Assembly (NCBI RefSeq): GCF_016918785.1
Contig: NZ_JAFFPT010000014.1
Coordinates: forward strand, 1-64,000
From: Leptospira ainazelensis
GTDB taxonomy: Bacteria > Spirochaetota > Leptospiria > Leptospirales > Leptospiraceae
Direction: 5' to 3'
Length of the DNA stretch: 64,000 nucleotides
A program made the position numbers and the translations under genes. Positions 41,871 through 54,905 of this stretch are shown here, piece after piece (position 1 is the first letter of the stretch; each line of letters starts with the position of its first letter). The notes under the pieces are model-generated. The model saw nothing but the letters and a program-made list of their open reading frames with translations. It had not been told where the DNA came from and did not search any database.

Positions 41871-42745
41871 GCAAAATCGAAAGCGGTTTTTTTCAATCCG
41901 GAGGTTATAACCTCGCCTATAAAATTCATAAGAACTCAAAAAAAAACGCACTTCTTCTTTTTCACGGATTTCAGGACGCGTCAGACACCTTTCTCTATCA
42001 GTTTCCATTCTTATCCCAACATTTCGATATATATCGTTTTGATTATAGAGGTCACGGAGACTCCGATTGGCTTCGGGAAGGAAACTATCATTTTATCCAA
42101 ACGCTCGTGGACGTAAAAACGTTTATCTCTTCGTTTCTTCCCGAGAAGTTCCATATTCTGGGGCATTCCATGGGAGGCGGAATCGGAGCTCGTTTTGCGG
42201 GGATTTATCCGGAGAGAATCCGAAGTCTTGTTTGTCTGGAAGGGTTTATGTCGATCCAAAACCCCGAATTCGAAAAAAAACGTCTAAAGGCTTGGCTCGA
42301 CACGATCGAAAACAACGAGGTCGGGACCAAGGATCGAAAGAACAAAACTTTTTCGAGCCTAGACGAAGTCGCGTCGCGTCTCAAACCCGTTTATCCAAGA
42401 CTGGATTTTTCTAAGATTCGGGATCTCGCGGAATATCTCACAAAAAAAACGGATCAGGGTTTTCAATGGAAAAACGATCCCTTATACAAACGTGGTTTCC
42501 CCTTTGTTTTTTCTCCGTATCTGACGCGCCATCTTTGGGAATGTATCGATTCTCCCACCTTGATCATCTACGGGAAAGAAACCCATTTGATGCCTGAAAA
42601 TCGGGAAGAAATTCTTTCCCACTTTAAACATCTGGAATATATCGAAATGGAGAATGCAGGTCACAACATGCATCACGATCAACCGGAAACGCTGGAGAAA
42701 TTGTTAAGCGCATTCTACAAAAAACACGGTCTGATTTTCGATTAG
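41867..42745 (+). CDS. Alpha/beta hydrolase
   Basis: 292 residues, cytoplasmic, of the classical alpha/beta hydrolase type. Oxyanion region [23 protein letters not shown], nucleophile elbow [16 protein letters not shown] (Ser about 98), LVCLEGF, acid in [14 protein letters not shown] (Glu/Asp position is Glu) and His in [15 protein letters not shown]. The substrate is unknown. Third gene of the reductase-DUF309-hydrolase operon. Confidence 0.88.
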   Translation: MSKIESGFFQSGGYNLAYKIHKNSKKNALLLFHGFQDASDTFLYQFPFLSQHFDIYRFDYRGHGDSDWLREGNYHFIQTLVDVKTFISSFLPEKFHILGHSMGGGIGARFAGIYPERIRSLVCLEGFMSIQNPEFEKKRLKAWLDTIENNEVGTKDRKNKTFSSLDEVASRLKPVYPRLDFSKIRDLAEYLTKKTDQGFQWKNDPLYKRGFPFVFSPYLTRHLWECIDSPTLIIYGKETHLMPENREEILSHFKHLEYIEMENAGHNMHHDQPETLEKLLSAFYKKHGLIFD

Positions 42746-42951
42746 AATTCGTTTATTTTTAGACAAATTTGTTTTCCAATGCTTCAAGTTGCTTCCGCTT
42801 TGATCAAGGGTCGTTTTTGTCAATGGAAATAACCTAACCGTATTTCTAAAAAGTAATTGATAGGAGACGTCAAAATCGTATATCATCTGAGGAATTGAAT
42901 TTTTATTCTTGAAATCATTCGTATTTTTCCTTTATCAAAACGGAGATCATT

Positions 42952-43806
42952 TTGAAGAAATTTACATACTCCTCATTCCTCTTTTTGTTTCTTTTTTTAT
43001 TTTCGCAGTCGCTTTGGAGTGCTCAGACGATTCTCCTCAAAAACGGAACTTCGATCAAAGGAGACGTTACGGGACAAAACGAGAAAAATATCATAGTCCG
43101 CCTAACGGACGGAACGATGAAAACGATTTCCAAAAAGACAATTTTGAAAGTGGTCTACCGGGACGTGAATGAAGAAGAAGCAAAACGTATTCGTTTGGAA
43201 GAGGAAAAAAAACTAAAAGAAGCCAAATCCGCCGAGGAGAAAAAACAAATCGAGGAAGAGGCGATCGTAACAAAACCGGACTTCAAATCGAATCGTCTCG
43301 GAGATCGAAATCGTTGGAGTCTTGTTTGGCGATCGGCGGTTTTACCCGGCTGGGGCCACTACAAAGCCGATAGAAAAAAGACGGCCTATGTTTACGGAAC
43401 ACTTTTTTGGACCGGAATCGCCGCGACTTTCACCGCCGCCCAGAAAGTGACTCAGACCAAAGCGGATTACGACCAGGCAAGTTTAAACGCTCAGATCCTG
43501 GGAGGAAACAGTCCTTTTTTGGCGGGACAGATTCTTACCAATGGAAAGAGGGAAAGTTACAAAAAGGCGATCGACGAGTATCAACAGATCTCGACTGCGA
43601 CCGCGGTTCTTTATCTGATTCAACTGGCTCATGTTTATTATACGGGGATTTCTTGGGAACAAGAGGAAGTCGCTCTGACTCCGCAAGGTTCGATTCTCAA
43701 AAAAGGACTTCAGATGGATTCTATGAGAGAATTTAATTCCATAGAATCCAGCGTCAACTCTACGGTCGGCTGGAGAGCCGAGGCAAGATACAATTGGTTT
43801 TTTTAA
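42952..43806 (+). CDS. Exported membrane-associated protein with DUF5683-like motif
   Basis: 284 residues from TTG 42952. Signal peptide (SSFLFLFLFLFSQSLWSAQ), then an SH3-like beta segment (TILLKNGTSIKGDVTG, RLTDGTMKTISKKTILKVVY), a highly charged coiled coil (EEEAKRIRLEEEKKLKEAKS), and a hydrophobic part with RSAVLPGWGHYKADRKKTAY and YGTLFWTGIAATFTA. The LPGWGxY motif is typical of DUF5683-like membrane proteins. It probably sits in the envelope. The lipoprotein gene at 43818 follows closely. Confidence 0.7.
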   Translation: MKKFTYSSFLFLFLFLFSQSLWSAQTILLKNGTSIKGDVTGQNEKNIIVRLTDGTMKTISKKTILKVVYRDVNEEEAKRIRLEEEKKLKEAKSAEEKKQIEEEAIVTKPDFKSNRLGDRNRWSLVWRSAVLPGWGHYKADRKKTAYVYGTLFWTGIAATFTAAQKVTQTKADYDQASLNAQILGGNSPFLAGQILTNGKRESYKKAIDEYQQISTATAVLYLIQLAHVYYTGISWEQEEVALTPQGSILKKGLQMDSMREFNSIESSVNSTVGWRAEARYNWFF

Positions 43807-43817
43807 TGGAGAGACTT

Positions 43818-45158
43818 ATGAAACGCTGGATTATCATGCTTCTGATCCTGGGCAATGCTCATTGTTATAAATTCGAGGAGAGTCCTTTGGATCCGAACGG
43901 TATTTTCGGAATCCTACGTTCTCTTTTCGGAGGCGATCAATTCGGTTATACGGATTTTATGAAAAACTCGTTTTATTCTTTTAAGAAAGCGGGTACGAAT
44001 ACTTACATTTCTTACGCGAGAAGAACTTTCGACGGTTCGAGTGATTCCAGAAATCGGGTCGATCTGATCATCGCAAATGAAAATACCACCGATCTAATTC
44101 CGACTAACATTCCCGTGGTGGGAGCTCAGTCTGCAGATATGATCGGTTACGGTTACAATCCGTCCAACGCGAGTAACAAATATTCCATTCTTTTCGAACA
44201 GGCTTCGTCCGAGGGGCTTGGAAATTTAACCTATCAATACTATTACTGGTCGGGCTCCGTCCTACCTACGGCTGGAAGTCGGATGACTTTTGTAAAAATC
44301 GATCCTGCGATTCCCGGTGAAAAGATCGTCGGTTTTGGAACCTACAATGTGGGAGCGGCTGAAAAAGCGGTTTTTTGCGAAAAAATTTGGCCGAGTGGAA
44401 CGGTAAGCTGTCATAACGTAAACAGCGATTTTTCGAATCGTCTTACGATTGCCGGTGTTCCTCCCACCCAGTGTTTGTCGGTGGGGAACAATCTTGCGGT
44501 TGGTTGGTGCGCGGATTCGATACCGGCATCGAGTCTTTCTATGTATTCTACGGACGGATCTGCGGCCGCGTTTGGTGCGCCGGCTATCATGGCTTTGCCG
44601 GCCAATTATAAAACGGCGCCTTACAATACTTTTTTGGGAAATTTCAACTTCGACGTTCCGAATGACTTTTCGGAATCCCATTTTATCGAACACAACACGG
44701 GTTCGATTCGTATCACAACGGTTCCGGGAGATCTTAGTTCGATTGCGACCGTGATCGTTCCCGGAAGCGGGGAACAAGCGATCATTTCCGTGGGTGGAAT
44801 CTTTGATACGGATGTCATTTATCCGGTACGTTCCTTTCAGGTAGGAACATCGACCTATCTTTCCTTTGTGACGACTAATTCTCAAGGAGGATCGTCCTCC
44901 TATTCTTTTAGAACTACGGATGCCGGAGTAAACTGGACCCCGGTAGGATTCGGCGGTTTGGCGTTTCCGACATCCACGTTTTCGAATGATCCCGTAATGA
45001 GCTACACATCCACCTTTGGGAGTTTTGGCACGAATTCGGGAACCGAAAAAATTCATATTTTTATCAACTTGGAAGGCGACGCTATGAAACGTTATGTGTC
45101 TTCGAATCTTGGATCATCATGGACTTTGCAGGAAACGATTACTCCTAGTTCGGAATAA
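43818..45158 (+). CDS. Lipoprotein with beta-propeller-like repeats, function unknown
   Basis: 446 residues from ATG 43818, which has GGAGAG upstream and begins the signal peptide; an earlier TTG is inside the previous gene. Lipobox-like GNAHC (Cys 18). The mature part is rich in Ser/Thr/Gly and beta strands; segments such as FRTTDAGVNWTPVGFGGLAF and SSNLGSSWTLQETI resemble BNR/sialidase-type repeats (S-x-D-x-G-x-x-W). It is likely surface-exposed. It starts 11 bp after the preceding stop. Confidence 0.75.
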   Translation: MKRWIIMLLILGNAHCYKFEESPLDPNGIFGILRSLFGGDQFGYTDFMKNSFYSFKKAGTNTYISYARRTFDGSSDSRNRVDLIIANENTTDLIPTNIPVVGAQSADMIGYGYNPSNASNKYSILFEQASSEGLGNLTYQYYYWSGSVLPTAGSRMTFVKIDPAIPGEKIVGFGTYNVGAAEKAVFCEKIWPSGTVSCHNVNSDFSNRLTIAGVPPTQCLSVGNNLAVGWCADSIPASSLSMYSTDGSAAAFGAPAIMALPANYKTAPYNTFLGNFNFDVPNDFSESHFIEHNTGSIRITTVPGDLSSIATVIVPGSGEQAIISVGGIFDTDVIYPVRSFQVGTSTYLSFVTTNSQGGSSSYSFRTTDAGVNWTPVGFGGLAFPTSTFSNDPVMSYTSTFGSFGTNSGTEKIHIFINLEGDAMKRYVSSNLGSSWTLQETITPSSE

Positions 45159-45243
45159 AAAAAATTCTGTCTCATTGGAAAAAAAGCTTGTACTTTGACG
45201 CCCGTCCTAGAACATCCTTTCAACAATTTTAAAGGAAGTTTCC

Positions 45244-45459
45244 ATGCAAGAACAAGCGGCAAAGTTTAAGAGCCAGTTAGAAAGATACATCAACTATCGC
45301 GGGATCGATATCGTCCTGCATCTCAAAGACGGGTCTCGCGTGGAATTGGATCGTAATCGTAAATTGGTCGGCGAACAAATCGTCTATTTCCCGACTAAGA
45401 ATCTGACTAGCGCCGTGGAGCTCGCGAGTATCAGTCGCGCCGAGTTTTTCGTAGCTTAG
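45244..45459 (+). CDS. Small cytoplasmic protein of unknown function
   Basis: 71 residues with a strong ribosome site (AAAGGAAGTTTCC before ATG). The sequence (AKFKSQLERYINYRGIDIVL, HLKDGSRVELDRNRKLVGEQ) suggests a helix followed by a small beta barrel, SH3- or Sm-like in size. I do not recognise a named family. It stands alone between two terminator-like regions. Confidence 0.75.
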   Translation: MQEQAAKFKSQLERYINYRGIDIVLHLKDGSRVELDRNRKLVGEQIVYFPTKNLTSAVELASISRAEFFVA

Positions 45460-45485
45460 AATTTTATAAAATTCTGAATCGATGG

Positions 45486-45523
45486 GAAGAGGAGGCCGTA
45501 AGATGCGCCTCCTTCGCTTAACA
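45486..45523. terminator. Hairpin between convergent genes, probable shared terminator
   Basis: AGGAGGC / GCCTCCT with a 10-nt loop, in the short gap between the stop codons of the small gene and the convergent thioesterase gene. A second, AT-only palindrome AGAATTTTATAAAATTCT precedes it. Neither is followed by a clean T-run. Confidence 0.45.
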
Positions 45524-45547
45524 TTTCCGCTAATAGGAAATCGGTTT

Positions 45548-45994
45548 TTAGTCTTCGAATTTTACGACCCAGATGGAAAGCAGTTCTGCGACTAAATCTC
45601 CTTCCGGATCGATCGACTTAGAGATTAAACGAACCGTGGAACGTTTTTGTTCAATGATTTCGCTAAAAATCTTAATTTTCCCGAACGTTACACTTTTCCT
45701 ATATTTGATTTCGGCGGTTCCGGTCGCCATAAACTTACATTTCCTTCCCGTGGATTTGATCCACGCCGCCATAGCCGCACCTGCGGAACTATCCATCGCC
45801 GCAAAAAGGGCCGCTCCGTGAACGATCTTCACGGGGTTGTGAAAAGTTTCGTCCACTTCGATTTCATACTCACTTTTACCGGGGCTTGCTTGAAGAGCTT
45901 TGTATCCGAGTTTTCGTGAGAATGTATCCTGACTCTGAAAATAGGGAATAAACTCCGGAGAATTTACGTCCGGCATTGATTGAAAGGGATTCAT
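45548..45994 (-). CDS. PaaI-like hotdog-fold thioesterase
   Basis: 148 residues from ATG 45994 (ATG 46027 and TTG 46033 are possible; none has a good ribosome site). Hotdog features are NPVKIVHGAALFAAMDSSAGAAM, with HG at the start of the central helix and Asp as catalytic acid, and MATGTAEIKYRKSVTFGKI on the strand side. It is likely a small acyl-CoA thioesterase; the substrate is unknown. No operon partner. Confidence 0.8.
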   Translation of the reverse strand: MNPFQSMPDVNSPEFIPYFQSQDTFSRKLGYKALQASPGKSEYEIEVDETFHNPVKIVHGAALFAAMDSSAGAAMAAWIKSTGRKCKFMATGTAEIKYRKSVTFGKIKIFSEIIEQKRSTVRLISKSIDPEGDLVAELLSIWVVKFED

Positions 45995-46033
45995 CTTAGT
46001 TGATAACTTCTTTCGAAGCCGAAGCATTGTCAA

Positions 46034-46894
46034 CGCTGACGGATGAATTCTTTCATTTTATAAACTTTTATTAATTTGTTATTCAAATCATTTCTATCGA
46101 CTGAAAAAAAGGAAATCAAAACTAATTTGTGTTAGGTGAATTTTTTCTTTGGAGATAGAATCGGATATTTTTTGAAAGGATCTTTTTTACGAATTCGTTT
46201 TTATAAAGGAGCAGTTTTTATTTCCGTAACTTCTTTGACGGAATTTCGAAGGATCGAATCGAGGCACGAAGATGCGAATTTTTGTTTTTAAGAATTTGGG
46301 AATGATCCATTCGAATCGGAAATCGGCGGAGAATTAGAATTTCCGAAAGGAGACGGCTTTTGATTTAAGAAATAGAAAATTCAAATTTTTGCATGTATTT
46401 TTGTTTCCATTAAATTTGAATCCGTCTTAATTTTTTGGGCATTCGATTGTTTGCTCGCTCGATTGAGAAGTTTTCCTTGCTGATGGAGAACACAATGGAA
46501 CAAGTAAAAAATAGGAAATCCGAAAATGAGGGCGGAAGAAGTCGACCTTTGTTTTAGTCTTAAAAATGGAAATCCTGATTTTATTTTTGTCGGACCAAAA
46601 AAAACCGTATAAATTCTTAGATGGAAACTTGAAAAAGCTCCTTGGAACGAATTGGTTGGATTTGTAGGATATCTTACAAAAAGGAAATTCTTTCAGATGT
46701 TCTTATTTCCCTTTTAGGATTCCGCCGGATTTTTAAAAGGGAATTTCCTTACGGATTCTCCCGACGAGATTCCATTCCTACATTTTCAAAAGAATCATAA
46801 AGGAAACAAAAATCTCATTTTCTTTGCAATTCTCTCTTTGAAGGGAAATATCGTAGGAACTCCGCTTGATTGCGAAATCTTCAGGATTCTAAGA
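46034..46894. other. 860-bp region without a recognisable gene
   Basis: AT-rich and without a frame of useful length. TTTGTAGGATATCTTACAAA at about 46661-46680 is a near-perfect palindrome of the GTAGGA family, and GTAGGAACTCC occurs near 46853. I see no similarity to neighbouring genes. It may hold a small RNA or a decayed gene; neither can be shown by reading. Confidence 0.5.
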
Positions 46895-47236
46895 TCAAGA
46901 AAGATCTCGAATCAGCTCCTCGATTTCCTGGACCTTATTAAAGTCCTTTTCCGTATAGTTTAGATAGAGATCGTATTCCGATCCTGAAATTTTTTCGCAT
47001 CGGATGACCTTTACAGGGACTTGAATGGCCCCGGAAAGGCTGATCGTTCCGAGTTTGAGTTCCAAAACCGTGCCCGGTTCCACCGGAGAATCGGTTCTAT
47101 GGAGCAGACCTTTCAGAATATTCTCAGACAGCCGGAGACTCTGATCGGCCAGTTCGTTCAGATAAACGGTAATTGTGTTGGGAATTCTGTTATAGTGCAT
47201 GGCACAATGATAGAGCATCCCCGCATAAGAAAGCAA
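46895..47236 (-). CDS. Possible PilZ-like small protein
   Basis: 113 residues from TTG 47236; ATG 47218 and ATG 47200 (MHYNRIPNTITVYLNE) are also possible. The C-terminal PGTVLELKLGTISLSGAIQV and PVKVIRCEKISGSEYDLYL resemble the strand pattern of PilZ domains (c-di-GMP receptors), but the R-x-x-x-R and D/N-x-S-x-x-G motifs are not clear (NELADQS and RLSENILKG are the nearest). It may therefore be a degenerate PilZ or an unrelated barrel. Lies 100 bp downstream of serA. Confidence 0.5.
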   Translation of the reverse strand: MLSYAGMLYHCAMHYNRIPNTITVYLNELADQSLRLSENILKGLLHRTDSPVEPGTVLELKLGTISLSGAIQVPVKVIRCEKISGSEYDLYLNYTEKDFNKVQEIEELIRDLS

Positions 47237-47335
47237 GTAAAATTCAAAAAATTCTTTCTTGTGACCTATGAATTTTATATTACATTTCCATTATATTTTC
47301 TTTTTGGCAATTTGCTTTTACCAAAGGCACTTTGT

Positions 47336-48559
47336 TCAGTAAAGAATCCGAGTTTTGATCGAAAAAGGGTGTTTTTCGATTTTTTCTTTGAGTTCGTCTC
47401 CGATACTTTTGTCGATCACCATGGAAAGATATCCGATTTCCGCGCTTGTACCTAAGTGCTGAGAACTGATATTCGCTCCGATTTCCGAAACCATCGAGTT
47501 GATATCTTTCAAAAATCCAGGTTGGTTTTTATGAACGTTCAAAATTCTATACTGCCCGGAGGGAAGCGCTGTGATTTCGAGATTCGGAAAGTTTACGGAG
47601 AATGTAGTAGACCCGTTGTTTATAAATTTCACGAGTTTGCTTGCGACTTCGGAGCCGATATTCCTCTGAGCTTCTTCCGTACTTCCTCCGATATGAGGAG
47701 TTAGAATGACGTTAGGCAGGTTTTGCATCGGCGTTAGAAACGGATCGTTGTTGGATTCGGGTTCTTCCGGAAATACGTCGATTCCAGCGCCGGCAATATG
47801 CCCGGACTTGATCGCGTCTGCGAGGGCTTCCAAGTCCACAACTTTCCCGCGAGAAAGGTTGATCATATACGCGCCTTTTTTGGTGACTTCGATTTCCTTT
47901 TTTCCGTAGAGATTCATCGTTTCGGTTGTCTCGGGAACGTGAAAGGAGATAAAGTCCGAGTTTCTCAAGAGTTCTTGATAACTTGCGGCGGGCATTGCGT
48001 TTCCGAGGGGAAGCACGGTCTGAACGTCAAAGTAGATCACTTTCATTCCCATAGCTTCCGCTAAAACTGAAACCTGACTTCCGATATGCCCGTATCCGAC
48101 GATTCCTAAGGTTTTGCCTCGGACCTCGAAACAATTTTTTGAGATCTTATTCCAGATTCCGGAATGGGTATTGCGGATGTGATCCGGAACTCTTCTCGCG
48201 AGCATGATGACTTCGGAGATCACAAGTTCCGCTACGGATCTTGTGTTCGAATAGGGCGCGTTGAAAACCGGAATTCCTTTTTTTTCGGCTCCGTTCAGGT
48301 CGACTTGATTGGTTCCGATGCAGAAACAGCCGATCGTAAGAAGGCGTTTTGCCTTTTCGAGAACCGGAGCGGTTACGTTTGTTTTGCTTCGAATTCCGAG
48401 AACGTGAATGTTTTCGATTTCGTTTAGGAGTTCCTTCTCCGAAAAGGCGGCAGGAAGAAGGCGGACGTTAAAACCGTCGTTTTTAAAAAGATTAAAAGCG
48501 TCCTGGTGGACGTTTTCAAGAAGAAGGACGTTGATCTTATCTTTTGGAAATGAAATCAT
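47336..48559 (-). CDS. serA: D-3-phosphoglycerate dehydrogenase
   Basis: First step of serine synthesis, oxidising 3-phosphoglycerate with NAD. 407 residues, the E. coli-type length. NAD-binding GYGHIGSQVSVLAEAMGMKV, catalytic Arg/Glu/His in INLSRGKVVDLEALADAI, GIDVFPEEPESN and LTPHIGGSTEEAQRNIG. A C-terminal ACT domain (YRILNVHKNQPGFLKDINSM) suggests feedback control by serine. Single gene, ATG start. Confidence 0.96.
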   Translation of the reverse strand: MISFPKDKINVLLLENVHQDAFNLFKNDGFNVRLLPAAFSEKELLNEIENIHVLGIRSKTNVTAPVLEKAKRLLTIGCFCIGTNQVDLNGAEKKGIPVFNAPYSNTRSVAELVISEVIMLARRVPDHIRNTHSGIWNKISKNCFEVRGKTLGIVGYGHIGSQVSVLAEAMGMKVIYFDVQTVLPLGNAMPAASYQELLRNSDFISFHVPETTETMNLYGKKEIEVTKKGAYMINLSRGKVVDLEALADAIKSGHIAGAGIDVFPEEPESNNDPFLTPMQNLPNVILTPHIGGSTEEAQRNIGSEVASKLVKFINNGSTTFSVNFPNLEITALPSGQYRILNVHKNQPGFLKDINSMVSEIGANISSQHLGTSAEIGYLSMVIDKSIGDELKEKIEKHPFSIKTRILY

Positions 48560-48768
48560 AAGTACCTACCAGGGTTTCAAGAGTGGGCTTCTCTGAAAAT
48601 TGAATTTTTCATGGACGGATTTTGGAATCGGATTTCGAACTCGGCTCTTCGGTTTTGGGTAGGTTTTGAGGGCCGGCCTCGGAAAATCGAGGTTTTGAAT
48701 TCTTATGGAATTTTCTTTCAAAACGTGGCTCTTTCGAAAAACTGGGGAAAAATCCTTTGGGGGTCCCT

Positions 48769-49305
48769 TTGAAGACTCGAATCGTATCCATTCTTTTCTC
48801 TGTCTTACTTTTTAACGGAATTTCCTGCTCCTCTGCGAACGTTCTCCAGACACCGGAACCCGCGCTCGAACAAGTTCTTTTTTACACGGATCCCCTTTGT
48901 CCGGGTTTTCACTTTTTTTGTTCTCAGGGTGATACCAAATCGATGAACTTTCGAGGTGTTTATAAGAATTCCTCCGGAGAAAAATCTCTCTTTTTGGATT
49001 ACTATCTTAGTTCCTTCGAGGTTAGTTTTCCGATCGGGGTTTCGATTCAATTGGACGGGACTTGGTACAATTTGAGAAAGGTCGGGACCGACTATTCGGA
49101 TTCTATGAGAATTTCTTCTTCGATTCCATTGGAGCTTGTGGATCGAATTCTAAAAGCTAAAGAAATTACGTTTAGTTTTTCTTCTCGTGAAAAGACCGCC
49201 AATCAACTTTTTTCTTCGAGAGACGCTTCCCGCTTTCAAACTCTCCTAAAAAATCTTCGGGAAAGATTGGACGCTCAGTCAAAATTGAATATTCTGAATC
49301 CTTAA
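48769..49305 (+). CDS. Lipoprotein of unknown function
   Basis: 178 residues from TTG 48769 with a run of G about 5 nt before it; TTG 48757 in the same frame is possible. Signal peptide RIVSILFSVLLFNGISCSS with a lipobox-like Cys. The mature part starts with a short Cys pair (PLCPGFHFFCSQG) and is mostly beta (SLFLDYYLSSFEVSFPIGVS). No family is recognised. Divergent from serA. Confidence 0.7.
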   Translation: MKTRIVSILFSVLLFNGISCSSANVLQTPEPALEQVLFYTDPLCPGFHFFCSQGDTKSMNFRGVYKNSSGEKSLFLDYYLSSFEVSFPIGVSIQLDGTWYNLRKVGTDYSDSMRISSSIPLELVDRILKAKEITFSFSSREKTANQLFSSRDASRFQTLLKNLRERLDAQSKLNILNP

Positions 49306-49640
49306 TATGTCTTCGGACATTTTGTTCGATAAGGGTTTTTGCGTTGAAATACTGTTTTTGAAATAGAATCGAATGAGTCGGGTTCTACAAAGTTCCCGGA
49401 ACGGAGAATTCAGTCCGTTTGCTCCATCCAATCGTCTTTTGCCAAGGAAAGCTTCGATCGATTTGTCAACTTGTAGGATGTCTTACACTTTTATTTTGTA
49501 ATTTCGTTCTGAGTGGATGCGGATTGAAAGTTCGACTTCAAGAACTTATCGAAGGTTTGATTTGTCGGACAAAAGTTCGCAGAGTCGATCGCATTCGCAT
49601 CATGACCTTACTCGCAAGTGGACTGAATCTTTCAAAGAAT
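49306..49640. other. Intergenic region with a GTAGGA-type inverted repeat
   Basis: TTGTAGGATGTCTTACA at about 49471-49487 belongs to the palindrome family seen at 35972 and 46661. A 76-codon frame here overlaps repeat sequence and has no support. Confidence 0.5.
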
Positions 49641-49824
49641 TTGTCGTAACAACGACGTTCCTCCGTGAAAGTCGCCCGCCCCGCCCTGCGGCGCGATCCT
49701 TAGAGAGCGGGGCGCTGAGTTTTTTGGGTGGAGGGGCGGGTGGTGGAAGGCTCCAGGCGACTTTGCTCTATCAGAAAATCACTCTTTTTGCAAGTAAGAA
49801 GTCTCGAATGTAGGAACTCCTACA
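49641..49824 (-). repeat. Palindrome-bounded element with a hairpin repeat inserted in its core
   Basis: Starts with TTGTCGTAACAACGAC (49641-49656), continues with GTGAAAGTCGCCCGCCCCGC (reverse orientation of the 25297 unit), TTTTGGGTGGAGGGGCGGG, CTCTATCAGAAAATC and TTTTTGCAAGTAAG, and ends at the other-type palindrome TGTAGGAACTCCTACA (49809-49824). Between CCCTG and TTTTGGGTGG lies an inserted GGCGCGATCCTTAGAGAGCG followed by GGGCGCTGAG (about 49689-49719), a copy of the 12-nt-loop hairpin family. The element thus has one palindrome of each type at its ends. Confidence 0.75.
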
Positions 49825-49957
49825 AAAATTTTGATTGGGACTCTTGTTGACTCCCAATACTTTTTTCAACTTGTCGGAGAGGTTAGGATAGAATCCGTCC
49901 AGCGTCATCAGCTTTGGACGGATCGAATTCTTGAGTAAAACGAAGGCGTAGGATGTC

Positions 49958-53635
<3,678 letters not shown>

Positions 53636-54026
53636 GATATCCTGCTAAATACTATCGGAATCCTTGGAAATTCTCCAATGAAAAAACTCTTTCGGGTGAA
53701 AAGGAAAATCCGAGAGAAACGATCTGAAACCGATTCCATTTCTACCGTTCTCCTTTCTTTTGGACGAAGAATTTCGATCCCTCGGGAAAGAGTTCGAAAT
53801 CGATTTTTCTGAACTCGGTTTTTGTTACAGCTCCTACAAAAGTCCGATCTTCCGAGAAAAGGAAATTTTCAATCCCAAAGGAAGAATCCGATTTTTCACA
53901 CAAAGACGAGTTTTAAGAATGGGATTTCGGACTTATGTCCGATTCCAAACTTCATTCTTCTCTTTGGAAGCGAATTTCCAGATTTGCCTTATGCTTTTCG
54001 GGAAACCGATCGAATCTTAATTCAGA
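53636..54026. other. 390-bp gap without a supported gene
   Basis: Lies between two divergent genes and must contain both promoters. An 86-codon frame starting with TTG at 53760 is lysine- and phenylalanine-rich, with no ribosome site and no family resemblance, so I do not call it. Confidence 0.5.
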
Positions 54027-54905
54027 ATGAAATCGTTTCCTAAGACAAAAGTATTCCTCTTTGCTCTACTTCTCACTCTTACCGTTGCCGTCGGCGCTGA
54101 TGACGCCGGAAATTGGATCGGCTCTTTTTCGTCCGAGGACTACGAAGACTTTTTGGAACCCGTGGAAAAAGAAAAGATCTACTATTACTGGCAGATGGAA
54201 AAACTAAAAAGAGCGGTCGCGCCTAGATATATCCGTTATATTGATTCGTCTCTTTCGCTTGAAACCGGAAGGCTTCTCAATCGAGGAATTCTTTTTACAT
54301 TTGAAGGAATCGAAAACGAAGACGTTTCCGTCTGCGGAAACTTTTCACTCTGGAGATGTCTTCCTCTCAAAAAAAACGATCACGGAATTTTTTATACGGT
54401 CTACAATCCCGAAAGTCGAGACACAATTCGAGAGGAACTCAAAATATTGGAATACAAGTTTAGAGTGGACGGTCTTTTTACCCATGATCCGTCTAACCCC
54501 GATTCGACGGAGGACGGGGACGGATCTTTGGTTTCCAGGCTTGTCGCGGTTCCTTCGGGACCGGACAAACACGTGACCACTCGGATTTTAGAAGATTCTC
54601 CTTATGAAGAATTGGAATACAGAACGGTCGAGTTTAGAATCTACGCCCCCGAAGCGGAGATGATCACTCTCGTCGGAGATTTTAATCACTGGGATCCGGA
54701 AGAGGATATTCTCAAAAAAGAAAGGGACGGAGTATTTACTCTCATCAAAAAGATGAAGTCCGGAAATTATCTCTACAACTTTGTAAGAGACGGAAAGATG
54801 ATTTTGGATTCGTTTAACCAGAACACTCGTCTCAGAGTCGATACCGGAGAAATTTCTTCGTATCTGATCGTTCCGGAACGATCCTACGCTCTGGAAGCAA
54901 AATGA
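54027..54905 (+). CDS. Exported protein with two CBM48/AMPK-type glycogen-binding-like domains
   Basis: 292 residues. Signal peptide (KVFLFALLLTLTVAVGADD), a helical segment, then two E-set domains: the first with ILFTFEGIENEDVSVCGNFS and LWRCLPLKK (about 90-175), the second with VEFRIYAPEAEMITLVGDFN, HWDPEEDIL and GNYLYNFVRDGK (about 203-285). GDFNxWxPxxxxL and Y.Y.F.VDG are the CBM48 hallmarks. There is no enzymatic domain. The second domain keeps the Trp better than the first. A periplasmic role is odd for a glycogen-type module. Its stop codon lies in a tandem repeat. Confidence 0.82.
   Translation: MKSFPKTKVFLFALLLTLTVAVGADDAGNWIGSFSSEDYEDFLEPVEKEKIYYYWQMEKLKRAVAPRYIRYIDSSLSLETGRLLNRGILFTFEGIENEDVSVCGNFSLWRCLPLKKNDHGIFYTVYNPESRDTIREELKILEYKFRVDGLFTHDPSNPDSTEDGDGSLVSRLVAVPSGPDKHVTTRILEDSPYEELEYRTVEFRIYAPEAEMITLVGDFNHWDPEEDILKKERDGVFTLIKKMKSGNYLYNFVRDGKMILDSFNQNTRLRVDTGEISSYLIVPERSYALEAK

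Noticed and set aside
49419..49649. 76-codon frame with a lipobox-like stretch (LSGC)
   Set aside because: No ribosome site, includes palindrome sequence, and the C-terminus is repeat-derived.
53760..54020. 86-codon frame between the TPR and CBM48 genes
   Set aside because: TTG start without ribosome site and a composition unlike neighbouring genes.
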